Shown: piece after piece, positions 48,942 through 56,950 of the stretch
Position numbering within the stretch: the stretch's first letter is position 1
How the letters are laid out: every line of letters begins with the position of its first letter
Assembly: GCA_008933805.1 (NCBI GenBank)
Contig: WBUH01000002.1
Span: 91,443 to 155,442, forward strand
Direction of reading: 5' to 3'
Source: Bacteroidota bacterium
GTDB lineage: Bacteria; Bacteroidota; Bacteroidia; UBA8524
DNA length: 64,000 nt
The notes under the pieces: generated by a model
What the model saw: only the letters and a program-made list of their open reading frames with translations
Told to the model about the DNA's origin: nothing
Database searches by the model: none
Program-made: the position numbers and the translations under genes

Positions 48942-49680
48942 AGCAGTCATTGTTGACGATGAGGACGATGCAAGGGAAATGGTGAGCATTTTCCTTGAGC
49001 AAATGTTTCCTACGGTAGAAATTATCGGGCAAATGGATAGCGTTAATTCAGCTGCCCATGCCATTTACAAACTAGAACCTGATATATTATTTTTAGACAT
49101 AGAAATGTCTGACGGGACTGGTTTTGACCTACTAACCCGCCTTGCCCACCAGCCGGATATTGTTATTTTTATTACAGCGTTTGACAACTATGCAATCAAA
49201 GCCATTAAGGCATCTGCGTTTGATTACATTTTAAAACCAATTGATGCAGAGGAGTTTAGGCAAACCATGAATCTAGCCTTGAGACGTCTTGAGCAGAAAC
49301 GTTTTTCAAGCAATTTTGGGGGTGCTATGGCGGCAATGCAAATTGATACCGGCAAAATTGGTTTACCGGTATTAAATGGGGTGAACTATGTGGATGTAGA
49401 TACCATTTTGTATTGCGAGGCCGATGATAACTATACCGTGGTGCACTTTACCAACTTCACAAAAACGTTGGTATCGCGTACTTTATCACATTTTGAAAAT
49501 GATTTAAGGAAATACAACTTCTTTAGGTCGCACAACAAGTATCTGGTAAATATGAAGTACATCAGTTCTTACACTAAAGGTAAGGATGGCGGCTTTATTA
49601 CATTGGTAAACCGTGTTGAACTTAAAGTGGCACTTCGCAAAAAAACCGACCTCCTTAAAACCCTTTCACACGTTGAGTAG
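48922..49680 (+). CDS. LytTR response regulator
   Basis: A 252-residue regulator with a receiver domain (1-120) and a LytTR DNA-binding domain (about 150-250). The acidic pair Asp12/Asp13 and phospho-acceptor Asp59 (LFLDIEMSDGTG) are present, as are Thr in FITAFDNY and Lys in LKPIDAEEF. LytTR shows CEADDNYTVVHF and FFRSHNKYLVNM. Its ATG lies inside the end of the kinase gene (20-base overlap), so both are made together. The likely targets cannot be read from the window. Confidence 0.95.
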   Translation: MKTQNFRAVIVDDEDDAREMVSIFLEQMFPTVEIIGQMDSVNSAAHAIYKLEPDILFLDIEMSDGTGFDLLTRLAHQPDIVIFITAFDNYAIKAIKASAFDYILKPIDAEEFRQTMNLALRRLEQKRFSSNFGGAMAAMQIDTGKIGLPVLNGVNYVDVDTILYCEADDNYTVVHFTNFTKTLVSRTLSHFENDLRKYNFFRSHNKYLVNMKYISSYTKGKDGGFITLVNRVELKVALRKKTDLLKTLSHVE

Positions 49681-49712
49681 GGCAGGAGTCGGTTATAAGT
49701 ATAGAGTTGTGG

Positions 49713-50453
49713 CTATGAAACCCCGTTAATCAGCCTGAACGCCAGTTTAGGTGAGATACGGGAAATAAAATACAACAGTTTTACGGCACCCACCTTTACC
49801 TCGGGTTTTCCTTTCTCAATGCCTTTTAGCATTTTGAGTACTGCAACCTCGGCGGTAATGGCAATTTTGGGAACGTCACCATTGTGCCAAGGGGTATCAA
49901 CCACAGGCATCATTACTTCAAAAACGTTCACTTTAGTTTCTTTTAAGCGGTACCTAAGCACTTGTGTAAACGAGTGCAGGGCCGCTTTTGTAGCATTGTA
50001 AATAGGGTATTCGGCCCGCGGGGCATATATCAGTCCGGTTGTGATATTAATAATTGCAGGATTAGGAGTATTTTCAAACAAAGGTAAAAACAGCTTGGTG
50101 AGGGCTATGGGAGCCAATAAGTTAGTGTTAATCTCAGCCTGCGCTTTTCTCACCATCAATACATCCGCCCTAAAGTCAACACGGTGCACAATTGCGGCAT
50201 TGTTTATCAATACATTGCAGTTAGGGTAATGCTGTTGTATAAACTCGTGTAGTTTCATGCGGTCGTTATCATTACTTATATCACAGGCAATAGTAATTAG
50301 TTGCGGGAGTAGTTGTTTAGCTGCTGAGAGTTTTTCTTCACTTCGTCCGCAAATAATCACTGTATTTTGAAGGTTAATAAGCTGTTTGGCAAGCTCTAGC
50401 CCTATACCTGAGCTTCCGCCTGTTATAAGAATGGTTTGATGTTGTAGTTTCAT
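49713..50453 (-). CDS. Short-chain dehydrogenase/reductase
   Basis: A 246-residue NAD(P)-dependent SDR. The nucleotide-binding motif ITGGSSGIGLELAKQL is at residues 9-25 and the catalytic pair is in YPIYNATKAALHSF (Tyr and Lys). NNAAIVHRVDF is the usual NNAG-like motif. Substrate unknown; it resembles the DltE-like SDR group. It stands alone between two genes of other type, with a GCTCACTA/TAGTGGAGC inverted repeat (50455-50476) before its start. Confidence 0.9.
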   Translation of the reverse strand: MKLQHQTILITGGSSGIGLELAKQLINLQNTVIICGRSEEKLSAAKQLLPQLITIACDISNDNDRMKLHEFIQQHYPNCNVLINNAAIVHRVDFRADVLMVRKAQAEINTNLLAPIALTKLFLPLFENTPNPAIINITTGLIYAPRAEYPIYNATKAALHSFTQVLRYRLKETKVNVFEVMMPVVDTPWHNGDVPKIAITAEVAVLKMLKGIEKGKPEVKVGAVKLLYFISRISPKLAFRLINGVS

Positions 50454-50515
50454 TGCTCACTATAAATTAGTGGAGCAAAGGAAAAACCGCTACCAAGCAA
50501 TCGCATTAACCTATG

Positions 50516-51085
50516 TTAACGCTTGCTGTTTTTTAAACGGCTTAATGAAACGGGCGATATACCTAAATACGACGCTATAAGGTGTTGTTTTACCCGTGTT
50601 TCCAAACAGGGGAACTCCTCTTTAAAAATCCTGTAGCGATGTTCAGCATCCAGCAATAGTAGTTCTCGTTCCCGCTTTTCTTTGGTACTAAAAGCTTTTT
50701 CTAAAAAATGAATCAGTAAGTCTTTCCAACAAGAGTGTCCGTTTTTTAATTGCTCCCAATCGGTATAGTTTATCTCATAAATTACGCTATCCTCTAATGC
50801 CTCAATAAACATAGCTGAAGGTTTTTGGGCAATCATGGCCGAGTATGAAGTAATGAAGTTTCCGGCAAGAATAAAATTCTTAGTGTACTCAGTTCCGTTA
50901 CCATCAATATAAAAATACCTGAAAAGCCCTTTACCCACAAAGGCAATCTTTTTAGGTACTTGCCCTTCACGGATAAAATGCTCTCCTTTATCCATACGCC
51001 GTTCATTAGCTATAGAAGCAAACTTTTCCGCCTCGGTATCGGGCAGCTTAATTATTTTTCGCAGTAACTCAATAATGGCGTCCAT
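50516..51085 (-). CDS. Crp/Fnr-family transcription regulator
   Basis: About 189 residues starting at MDAIIELLRKII, with a cyclic-nucleotide-binding type beta barrel (KGEHFIREGQVPKKIAFVG ... GKGLFRYFYIDGNG), a dimerisation helix and a C-terminal helix-turn-helix (VKQHLIASYLGISPVSLSRL). The lack of the classic cAMP Arg in the phosphate-binding cassette suggests another effector or none. An upstream ATG at 51136 would add 17 residues without clear function. It is divergent from a DinB-like gene, possibly its target. Confidence 0.88.
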   Translation of the reverse strand: MDAIIELLRKIIKLPDTEAEKFASIANERRMDKGEHFIREGQVPKKIAFVGKGLFRYFYIDGNGTEYTKNFILAGNFITSYSAMIAQKPSAMFIEALEDSVIYEINYTDWEQLKNGHSCWKDLLIHFLEKAFSTKEKRERELLLLDAEHRYRIFKEEFPCLETRVKQHLIASYLGISPVSLSRLKNSKR

Positions 51086-51184
51086 AGCTTTGTGCGTATG
51101 CTTTGAGGCAATATAAAGCAACCGTTTGTAAACCAAATACTGATTTGGTTAATATTGTATAATCATCTATAAACTATAAAAACT

Positions 51185-51652
51185 ATGAACGTAACAGCCC
51201 ACATTGCAAAACATTTTAGGGAGGTTCACTTTGGAGGTAATTGGACGTGGTCGAACCTTAAAGACAATTTAGAAGGGGTAACTTGGGAAGAAGCCATTAC
51301 CAAAGTGCACTCATTTAATACAATAGCCACACTTGTGTATCATACCAACTATTATGTTGATGCCGTATTAAAGGTATTTAAGGGAGAGGTGTTATCCTCT
51401 AATGATAAATTCAGTTTTTCGCACCCGCCCATCAACTCGCAAGAAGATTGGGATAATATGCTAAACAAGGTTTGGGACGATGCCAGAGAGTTTGCTGATT
51501 TACTGGAGCAAATGCCTGATAGCAAACTTTGGGAAAACATTGCCGATGAAAAATACGGTATTTATTACCGCAATCTGCACGGTATTATTGAGCATACCCA
51601 TTACCACTTGGGGCAAATAGCCTTGATTAAGAAGATTTTGAAAGAGGGGTAG
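51185..51652 (+). CDS. DinB-like metal-binding four-helix protein
   Basis: A 155-residue protein of the DinB/YfiT superfamily, four-helix bundles with a metal site of about three His: LVYHTNYYVDAVL and IEHTHYHLGQIALIKK provide the typical His residues. Some members are thiol-dependent transferases, but the role of this one is unknown. It is divergent from the Crp-like regulator (99 bases apart). Hairpin cassette copy 4 begins directly after its stop. Confidence 0.88.
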   Translation: MNVTAHIAKHFREVHFGGNWTWSNLKDNLEGVTWEEAITKVHSFNTIATLVYHTNYYVDAVLKVFKGEVLSSNDKFSFSHPPINSQEDWDNMLNKVWDDAREFADLLEQMPDSKLWENIADEKYGIYYRNLHGIIEHTHYHLGQIALIKKILKEG

Positions 51653-51905
51653 CCCCCATAGCGGCGGGCTTTATGCCCGTCGGTAATATTGGGATGCCCA
51701 ACGGGCGAAGACGGGAATGAAACCCGTCTCTATTGAGAATGTACCCATCATTTCACTCCAACTGAATACTAAAAAGCCCTGAATTTTATATTCAGGGCTT
51801 TTGAGGTCAACGTTCGGAATGGTTTTAAACCATGCCGAACGAAACCGTACAACAGCGGCGGGCTTTATGCCCGTCGAGAGCAACGTTGGGATGCCCGTCG
51901 GGATG
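51653..51905. repeat. Intergenic hairpin cassette, copy 4 (reverse orientation)
   Basis: This fills the entire spacer between two genes. On the minus strand it shows modules B (GACGGGCATAAAGCCCG, twice), C (CGTTCGGCATGG...CCATTCCGAACG, one mismatch), D (AGCCCTGAATATAAAATTCAGGGCT) and A (AGACGGGTTTCATTCCCGTCT). Confidence 0.9.
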
Positions 51906-51908
51906 ATG

Positions 51909-53213
51909 TTAGTGTGAATGCTTCTCAGTTTGTGCAGGCTGGGTTTGCTCAGTAGCATTGCCTTTGTCGGTTTTAATTTTGTGTGGATGCCAGCCCCAAA
52001 TTCCTAACAAGATAAAAAAGCCGATAATATAACCCAAGGTTACGTGCCAGCCATTTTTAAGCCAAGAACCTACCGATTTGGCTTGGGGATAGATGTTAGA
52101 TAAAGCCACACCTGCAGATGAACCAAACCAAACCATTGAGCCGCCAAAACCCACTGCATAGGCCAGCATACCCCAATCGTAACCGTCTTGCTGGATGGCA
52201 AGGGCGGTAAGCGGTATATTATCAAATACTGCCGATACAAAACCTAAAATAAAGGCAGTTTTCCACGAGGCTTCGGGCAGTTCATTCACGGGCATCATTG
52301 ATGCGCACAACACTAGTGATAGCAGGAAGATAGTACCCGATAATGAAGCTGGGATTTCCTTCCAATCGGTTTTGGTAAAAGCTGCACACAGTAATATGGC
52401 CGCCCAAACACCCGCTGCGGGTAAATCAAGGTAAATATTGGTTAAAATAGCACCGGCAAGTATCAATACTACTGCAATCAGTTTTTTACCGTCAACTTTT
52501 GCATTAGGGGTAGCATCTTTTTGTATCGGCTGAAATTTATGCTGCTGGCGGGCGGCAATAATCCCAAACACAATAAGGGCAGGTACAGCGGCAACAAAAG
52601 CGTGCAAAACATCTAGCGGGTTTACCCCTGCAATCCACATCATAGTGGTAGTAGTATCACCCACCACACTGCCCGAGCCACCGGCATTACTGGCGGCTAC
52701 AATAGCCGCAAGGTAACCTATGTGTACATTGCCTTTAAAAACAACCAAGGCAATGGTACCACCAATCATGGCGGCTGCTATGTTATCAAGGAAAGAAGAT
52801 ATAACAGCAATCAGTATCAGCAATACAAAACCACCTGTCCAATTATCGGGCAGGTAATTGGGTAAAATATCAGGCACACCTGAGTGCTCAAAGTGTTTTG
52901 CCAGTATAGCAAACCCCAGCAACAAGCCTGCAAGATTAAGAATCGTCATTTTCTCATGGTCGAGGTGATGGACGATATCAAAAGCTGGGTCGAAAAATAT
53001 TTTGTAAACCGTTATAACTGCCAAACCTGTTAGGGCCACATAAAGTGTTTTGTTGTGAAACAGGGCTACACCCAACAGGGTTAAGGCAAAAAAGATAAAT
53101 TCTAATCGAATGCCGGCGATGGTAAAAGGCTCTGCGACATCACCTGCTGCTTGGGCAAAGCTAACGACCGGCATAAGTAGCATGGCGGCCAAAAAAGTTA
53201 GTATGTTTTTCAT
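51909..53213 (-). CDS. nhaD: NhaD-type sodium/proton antiporter
   Basis: A 434-residue polytopic membrane protein of the NhaD/citrate-transporter (IT) superfamily. It has an N-terminal signal-like segment (ending VVSFAQ), about a dozen hydrophobic helices and the family motifs FLDNIAAAMIGGTIAL, ASNAGGSGSVVGDTTTTMMW and AVFDNIPLTALA. Such proteins expel Na+ (and Li+) in exchange for protons. The C-terminus is a hydrophilic His/Lys/Gln-rich tail. The long upstream spacer (53214-53953) may carry its control region. It does not form part of a visible operon. Confidence 0.88.
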   Translation of the reverse strand: MKNILTFLAAMLLMPVVSFAQAAGDVAEPFTIAGIRLEFIFFALTLLGVALFHNKTLYVALTGLAVITVYKIFFDPAFDIVHHLDHEKMTILNLAGLLLGFAILAKHFEHSGVPDILPNYLPDNWTGGFVLLILIAVISSFLDNIAAAMIGGTIALVVFKGNVHIGYLAAIVAASNAGGSGSVVGDTTTTMMWIAGVNPLDVLHAFVAAVPALIVFGIIAARQQHKFQPIQKDATPNAKVDGKKLIAVVLILAGAILTNIYLDLPAAGVWAAILLCAAFTKTDWKEIPASLSGTIFLLSLVLCASMMPVNELPEASWKTAFILGFVSAVFDNIPLTALAIQQDGYDWGMLAYAVGFGGSMVWFGSSAGVALSNIYPQAKSVGSWLKNGWHVTLGYIIGFFILLGIWGWHPHKIKTDKGNATEQTQPAQTEKHSH

Positions 53214-53274
53214 TAGTGTTGTTTTTGTAATGGGATCTTTGGTTATGTAATTAGTTTATGGTTGTTATTCAATG

Positions 53275-53470
53275 TTATGTACCGGTGTAATCATCATTCA
53301 CCCAACTACGCTGAAAATTCCCTGAAGCAAACCAATATCCGCCATCAAAAATCCATCATTCTGCCTAAAGCATCCGGCCGGAAATGTTTGCCCGCCTTAT
53401 AGGTGTTGCCACCTATCACCACTAATTAGTCAAAGCCTCTTCTTTGGGTGTTAAAAAAGAGGACTTTTTG
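53275..53470. other. Structured or decayed block upstream of nhaD
   Basis: In an AT-rich 740-base spacer (53214-53953) this part is richer in G+C. It has a hairpin with stem ATAGGTG/CACCTAT (53399-53416; GCAA tetraloop on the minus strand), a TCCGGCCGGA palindrome (53373-53382) and, at 53433-53468, a terminator-like stem (CCTCTT/AAGAGG plus T run) on the plus strand. The minus strand also holds protein-like frames, one stopping at a run of five T. Identity unknown: RNA element or pseudogene. Confidence 0.4.
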
Positions 53471-53743
53471 GCAACAACGTTATTTGCATAGTAATACCGT
53501 AGCAGATATCACTATCAAACTTGTAGTGTGTTGCAATGTCAAAAAAATCAGAACTGTAATACCTTTTTGTCTAAACGCACTTTTTTATTCTTCTCTGTGC
53601 TCCTGCAATGCTTGATATACGGTGCATTTTCCCCTCTTATTTCAAAGTGCCGGTATTGCATCTAAACGATTCACTAATATAGGATTACTCTTGTAATTAC
53701 CTAGCAATGAGGGAGTAAAAAGTGAATATTTATAGAGGCAATC

Positions 53744-53782
53744 TAATTCAAACGGGGTGCAACCCCTTGTGTTTAGTGCTTT
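53744..53782. repeat. Second-family repeat, partial copy
   Basis: AACGGGGTGCAACCCC followed by TTGTGTTTAG resembles the end of the element at 34930-34955. The rest of 53470-53953 holds nothing I can recognise besides AT-rich sequence. Confidence 0.5.
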
Positions 53783-53953
53783 AGTAAGGTATTGGTTTTG
53801 TAGTTACATTAGTGGTTTGTTACAACGGACAAAATGAACCGATGCAAGGTAAATGTGATGATTTGATTGTTTAATAATCCTCAGCGGTAAAACATTGTTT
53901 TTAAGTCACTTATTTAGGGTTGACAGTGTTGAATAACAATGATTTTTTGGGTT

Positions 53954-54337
53954 TTACAGGCGCAATTGTTTGTTGACAGTTATTATAGAGTATGTTTCTG
54001 ATTTTCGCTTAGAGGTAAGAAATTCATTAATAGAATACGCTTTGGCAACCGAGAATTTAATCTGTGAGCAGACTGCTAAAATTAGCTTCTGTTTTTTGCG
54101 CTTGGCATAATCTTCATTGGTTTTATTGGTAGGGCTATAATGAGTGGTTAGTCTGTTTTCAGCAGATGATACACTCCAATCCTCGGCCTGAATGGTGCAT
54201 TCCTTTTCAAGCACATCGCCTTGATGTTCGGCTGCTGCAATTGTTTTAGGAGGGTGTTGCGTTATGACCGAAACAAATGTCCCCAAACATACGAGTGCAG
54301 CTACTAAGGCAAGGGTGTATTGTAAGGTTTTTTTCAA
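53954..54337 (-). CDS. Small exported protein of unknown function
   Basis: A 127-residue protein with an N-terminal membrane anchor or signal peptide (KTLQYTLALVAALVCLGTFV) and a polar, basic remainder (YAKRKKQKLILAVCSQIKF). There are two Cys residues in the mature part. No family was recognised. The gene stands alone after a 740-base spacer; 189 bases with a terminator separate it from the TonB receptor gene. It could be a spurious frame, but the signal peptide argues for a real one. Confidence 0.5.
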   Translation of the reverse strand: MKKTLQYTLALVAALVCLGTFVSVITQHPPKTIAAAEHQGDVLEKECTIQAEDWSVSSAENRLTTHYSPTNKTNEDYAKRKKQKLILAVCSQIKFSVAKAYSINEFLTSKRKSETYSIITVNKQLRL

Positions 54338-54473
54338 GCAGAAAACTTTTGCGATGTAAAATTAGCAGTTGTTTTATAAGAAACAACACTGGTGTACTGC
54401 AACCTTGATTTTAAAGGCTAAATGGGGCATTCAGTATCAGTTTAACAGGCATCTTGTTAAGAAATTGTTAAAT

Positions 54474-54507
54474 TAAAAAGACCCGCCCCATGCAGGGCGA
54501 GTCTTTA
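54474..54507 (-). terminator. Intrinsic terminator of the TonB receptor gene
   Basis: On the minus strand AAGACTCGCCC pairs with GGGCGGGTCTT around a short loop and is followed by TTT. It lies 20 bases after the receptor stop codon. Confidence 0.9.
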
Positions 54508-54526
54508 ACCAAAAGGAGCAAACATG

Positions 54527-56884
54527 CTAGAACTCTACACGGTAGCTAAGTATAGGGATAAGCGGTGTTTGGTACCAGTATTTTGCAGTGCCTGTGTTTT
54601 TATCATAGTATTGGCCGCCAATGTTTTTATGGTTGGTAGCATTTTGTAAATCGAGGGCAATGGTAGTAGTGATGTTTTTGTAGTTGCGCTTCATGCTTAG
54701 GCGCACATCCACACGGTAGTAATCAGGGGCTTTGCTTGCAAACGCTTTCGATTCGTAAAACTTGGCTTCGTTGTGTGCAATAGAAGCAGCAAGGTCTATC
54801 GGAGTGTACCTGAAACCGCCCATGTTTATTGATTTTATGCTGAAACCTATCACACGGTCTTTGTTGCCTCTTTTATAAGCCCACTCTTTTCCGGCGGTAA
54901 ATGAAATTACATAGTTGGTATTGAAACGGGTATTGTACCACACATCATCCAGCGTTTTGTACTTAGATTCATACAACGAAGCGGATAGCAAATAGTAGAA
55001 GTTTTTATGTAAAAACCGTTCGTAGGTCAATTCGGCACCATAGTTTCTGCCATATCCTTTATTCACCAAAGGTTCGGTGTTATACCCTTCAACACTGTTA
55101 AGTATCGAGAAGTGTTTATCCCTATCCGCACTCACTGGCACATTGAACAAATGCTGGTAATACAACTCAAGTTTTATGTGTGAGTAGCTGTTTATATTAA
55201 AATCATATCCGGTAACAATGTGGTGCGATTTACTGAATGCAAGGTTTTTATTGGGAGTAGTGATGGTATTGTTCTCGGTTTTTTGGGCAAAGTATATTCC
55301 TATGGGTTGCAATTGGCTGTGCAAGCCATAACCCAGTATAAAACTTCCACGGCTGTTTACCGCATATTTTATAGATGCCCGTGGCTCTATTGAGTTTGAG
55401 TTGTTTAGCAATAACTGGTGGTAGTGCAAGCCCATATTGGCGGTTACACGTTTTGAAAGCATATAATTCCATTGGAAGAATCCTTGTACTGAATACGTAT
55501 TGTCGTTTACATTCAGTTTTTCAGTAAGCTCAGTGGTGTCGGTTTTATCTTTCATGATAAGATTAAAACCCAAACGGTTTACTATCAATCCGCTGCGAAT
55601 ACTGCTTTTTGCAGATAATTTTTGGGTATATACGGATGATAGCGTGGTTTTGTTTTGGGTGTATCTCTGCTCGTATTGTTTAATAAAAGTGGTGTAATCC
55701 GGTTGGAGCTCTTCTTCGTTATAACCGTTTTGATTGCCTGAAAACACAAGGGCTGTTTTAAGGTAGGATTTGTTTTTAAAGTTTATGGTATGTGTAAGCC
55801 CCACAGCCCCTGTATTGCTCAAAAAGCGTGAGTTTGATTTGTAAAAATCATCCTCTTCCCATTTTAGTGAATCCTTTTTGGCATAAGAATTTTGGGTGCT
55901 GATGCCCCCAAAACCGAAGGCACTAAAACTACCGGCTCTTTTTGTTGGCAAGTACACATTAAACGATAAATCCTGAAAGTTGGTAACGGCATCACCCAAT
56001 GGCACGCCAATCATGCCCAATAATGATAGGGTAGAGTATCGGTAGTTGATAAGGAATGAGCCTTCATAGCCTTTCTTAAAAGGGCCTTCTACTGCAAAAT
56101 CTAACCCCAGCAAGCCTGCTTGAAAGGTATATTCACGTTTTTGATTGTTTCCTTTGCGCAGTTTCAAATCAAAAACACCTGATAAAGCATTGCCGTATTC
56201 AGCAGCAAAAGCACCCGTCGAAAAATCAGAATTACTTAGTAGCTGCGAGCTGATAATGGAAATACCTCCGCCCGATGTTCCTACGTTTGAAAAGTGGTTG
56301 GGGTTAGGAATTTCAACACCTTCCATACGCCATAACAACCCGTTGGGCGAGTTACCCCTGATAGAGATGGTATTGCTACCGTCGCCGGCGTGTACCACCC
56401 CTGCAAACGAGGTGGCCATCCTGCCGGGGTCGTTTACCGCCGCCGCATACTTTTGGGTTTCTTCTACTGAAAAAGGACGGGTGCTAACTGTCGACATACT
56501 GTTTAGCGGGATATTCTTTTTGGCGGTAACCTCTACTTCTTGTGCGGTTACAATATCTTCTTCAAGGTTAACAGTCAGCACCAATTCTTTCCCGGCATTC
56601 ACCGTAAGGTTTTGCAGTAATTGTTCCTTATAGCCCATGTAGGTAACTTTAATGGTTCGTTTACCTACGGGCACTCCTTTTAGAGTGAAATTTCCATTTT
56701 CATCGCTAACAGCCCCAATAATGGGGGTAACCTCCTGCACTACAAGTTGTGCCCCTATTAATGGTGATTGTGATACTTTATCTAAAACAGTACCTCTAAT
56801 GGTTTGGGTGGCAGTTTGACCGTGGGCAATTAAGAATGTGAACAGTAATAAATAAAGCGCGATAATTAATTGTTTGAAATTCAT
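54527..56884 (-). CDS. TonB-dependent receptor with carboxypeptidase-regulatory domain
   Basis: The protein of 785 residues from MNFKQLIIAL has a signal peptide (1-23, ending AHGQ), a CarboxypepD_reg-like beta sandwich (about 29-112, IRGTVLDKVSQSPLIGAQLV), a plug domain (about 125-235, with ISIRGNSPNGLLWRMEGVEI) and a C-terminal outer-membrane barrel ending in RVEF. It imports an unknown substrate with TonB energy. It has no N-terminal STN domain, although it stands in a sigma/FecR operon; the STN domain is on the neighbouring protein. A 66-base gap separates it from that gene. Confidence 0.92.
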   Translation of the reverse strand: MNFKQLIIALYLLLFTFLIAHGQTATQTIRGTVLDKVSQSPLIGAQLVVQEVTPIIGAVSDENGNFTLKGVPVGKRTIKVTYMGYKEQLLQNLTVNAGKELVLTVNLEEDIVTAQEVEVTAKKNIPLNSMSTVSTRPFSVEETQKYAAAVNDPGRMATSFAGVVHAGDGSNTISIRGNSPNGLLWRMEGVEIPNPNHFSNVGTSGGGISIISSQLLSNSDFSTGAFAAEYGNALSGVFDLKLRKGNNQKREYTFQAGLLGLDFAVEGPFKKGYEGSFLINYRYSTLSLLGMIGVPLGDAVTNFQDLSFNVYLPTKRAGSFSAFGFGGISTQNSYAKKDSLKWEEDDFYKSNSRFLSNTGAVGLTHTINFKNKSYLKTALVFSGNQNGYNEEELQPDYTTFIKQYEQRYTQNKTTLSSVYTQKLSAKSSIRSGLIVNRLGFNLIMKDKTDTTELTEKLNVNDNTYSVQGFFQWNYMLSKRVTANMGLHYHQLLLNNSNSIEPRASIKYAVNSRGSFILGYGLHSQLQPIGIYFAQKTENNTITTPNKNLAFSKSHHIVTGYDFNINSYSHIKLELYYQHLFNVPVSADRDKHFSILNSVEGYNTEPLVNKGYGRNYGAELTYERFLHKNFYYLLSASLYESKYKTLDDVWYNTRFNTNYVISFTAGKEWAYKRGNKDRVIGFSIKSINMGGFRYTPIDLAASIAHNEAKFYESKAFASKAPDYYRVDVRLSMKRNYKNITTTIALDLQNATNHKNIGGQYYDKNTGTAKYWYQTPLIPILSYRVEF

Positions 56885-56950
56885 AGTTCTGTTGTTTTTA
56901 ATTTCCATATCTCTTGGACAATTAAAAAACAGAATACCCCTATGCCGGTA

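Noticed and set aside
53275-53470. Known riboswitch (TPP, cobalamin, fluoride) for the leader block
   Set aside because: Short resemblances were seen, for example TTTCAGCGTAG, but the conserved cores of these classes are missing.
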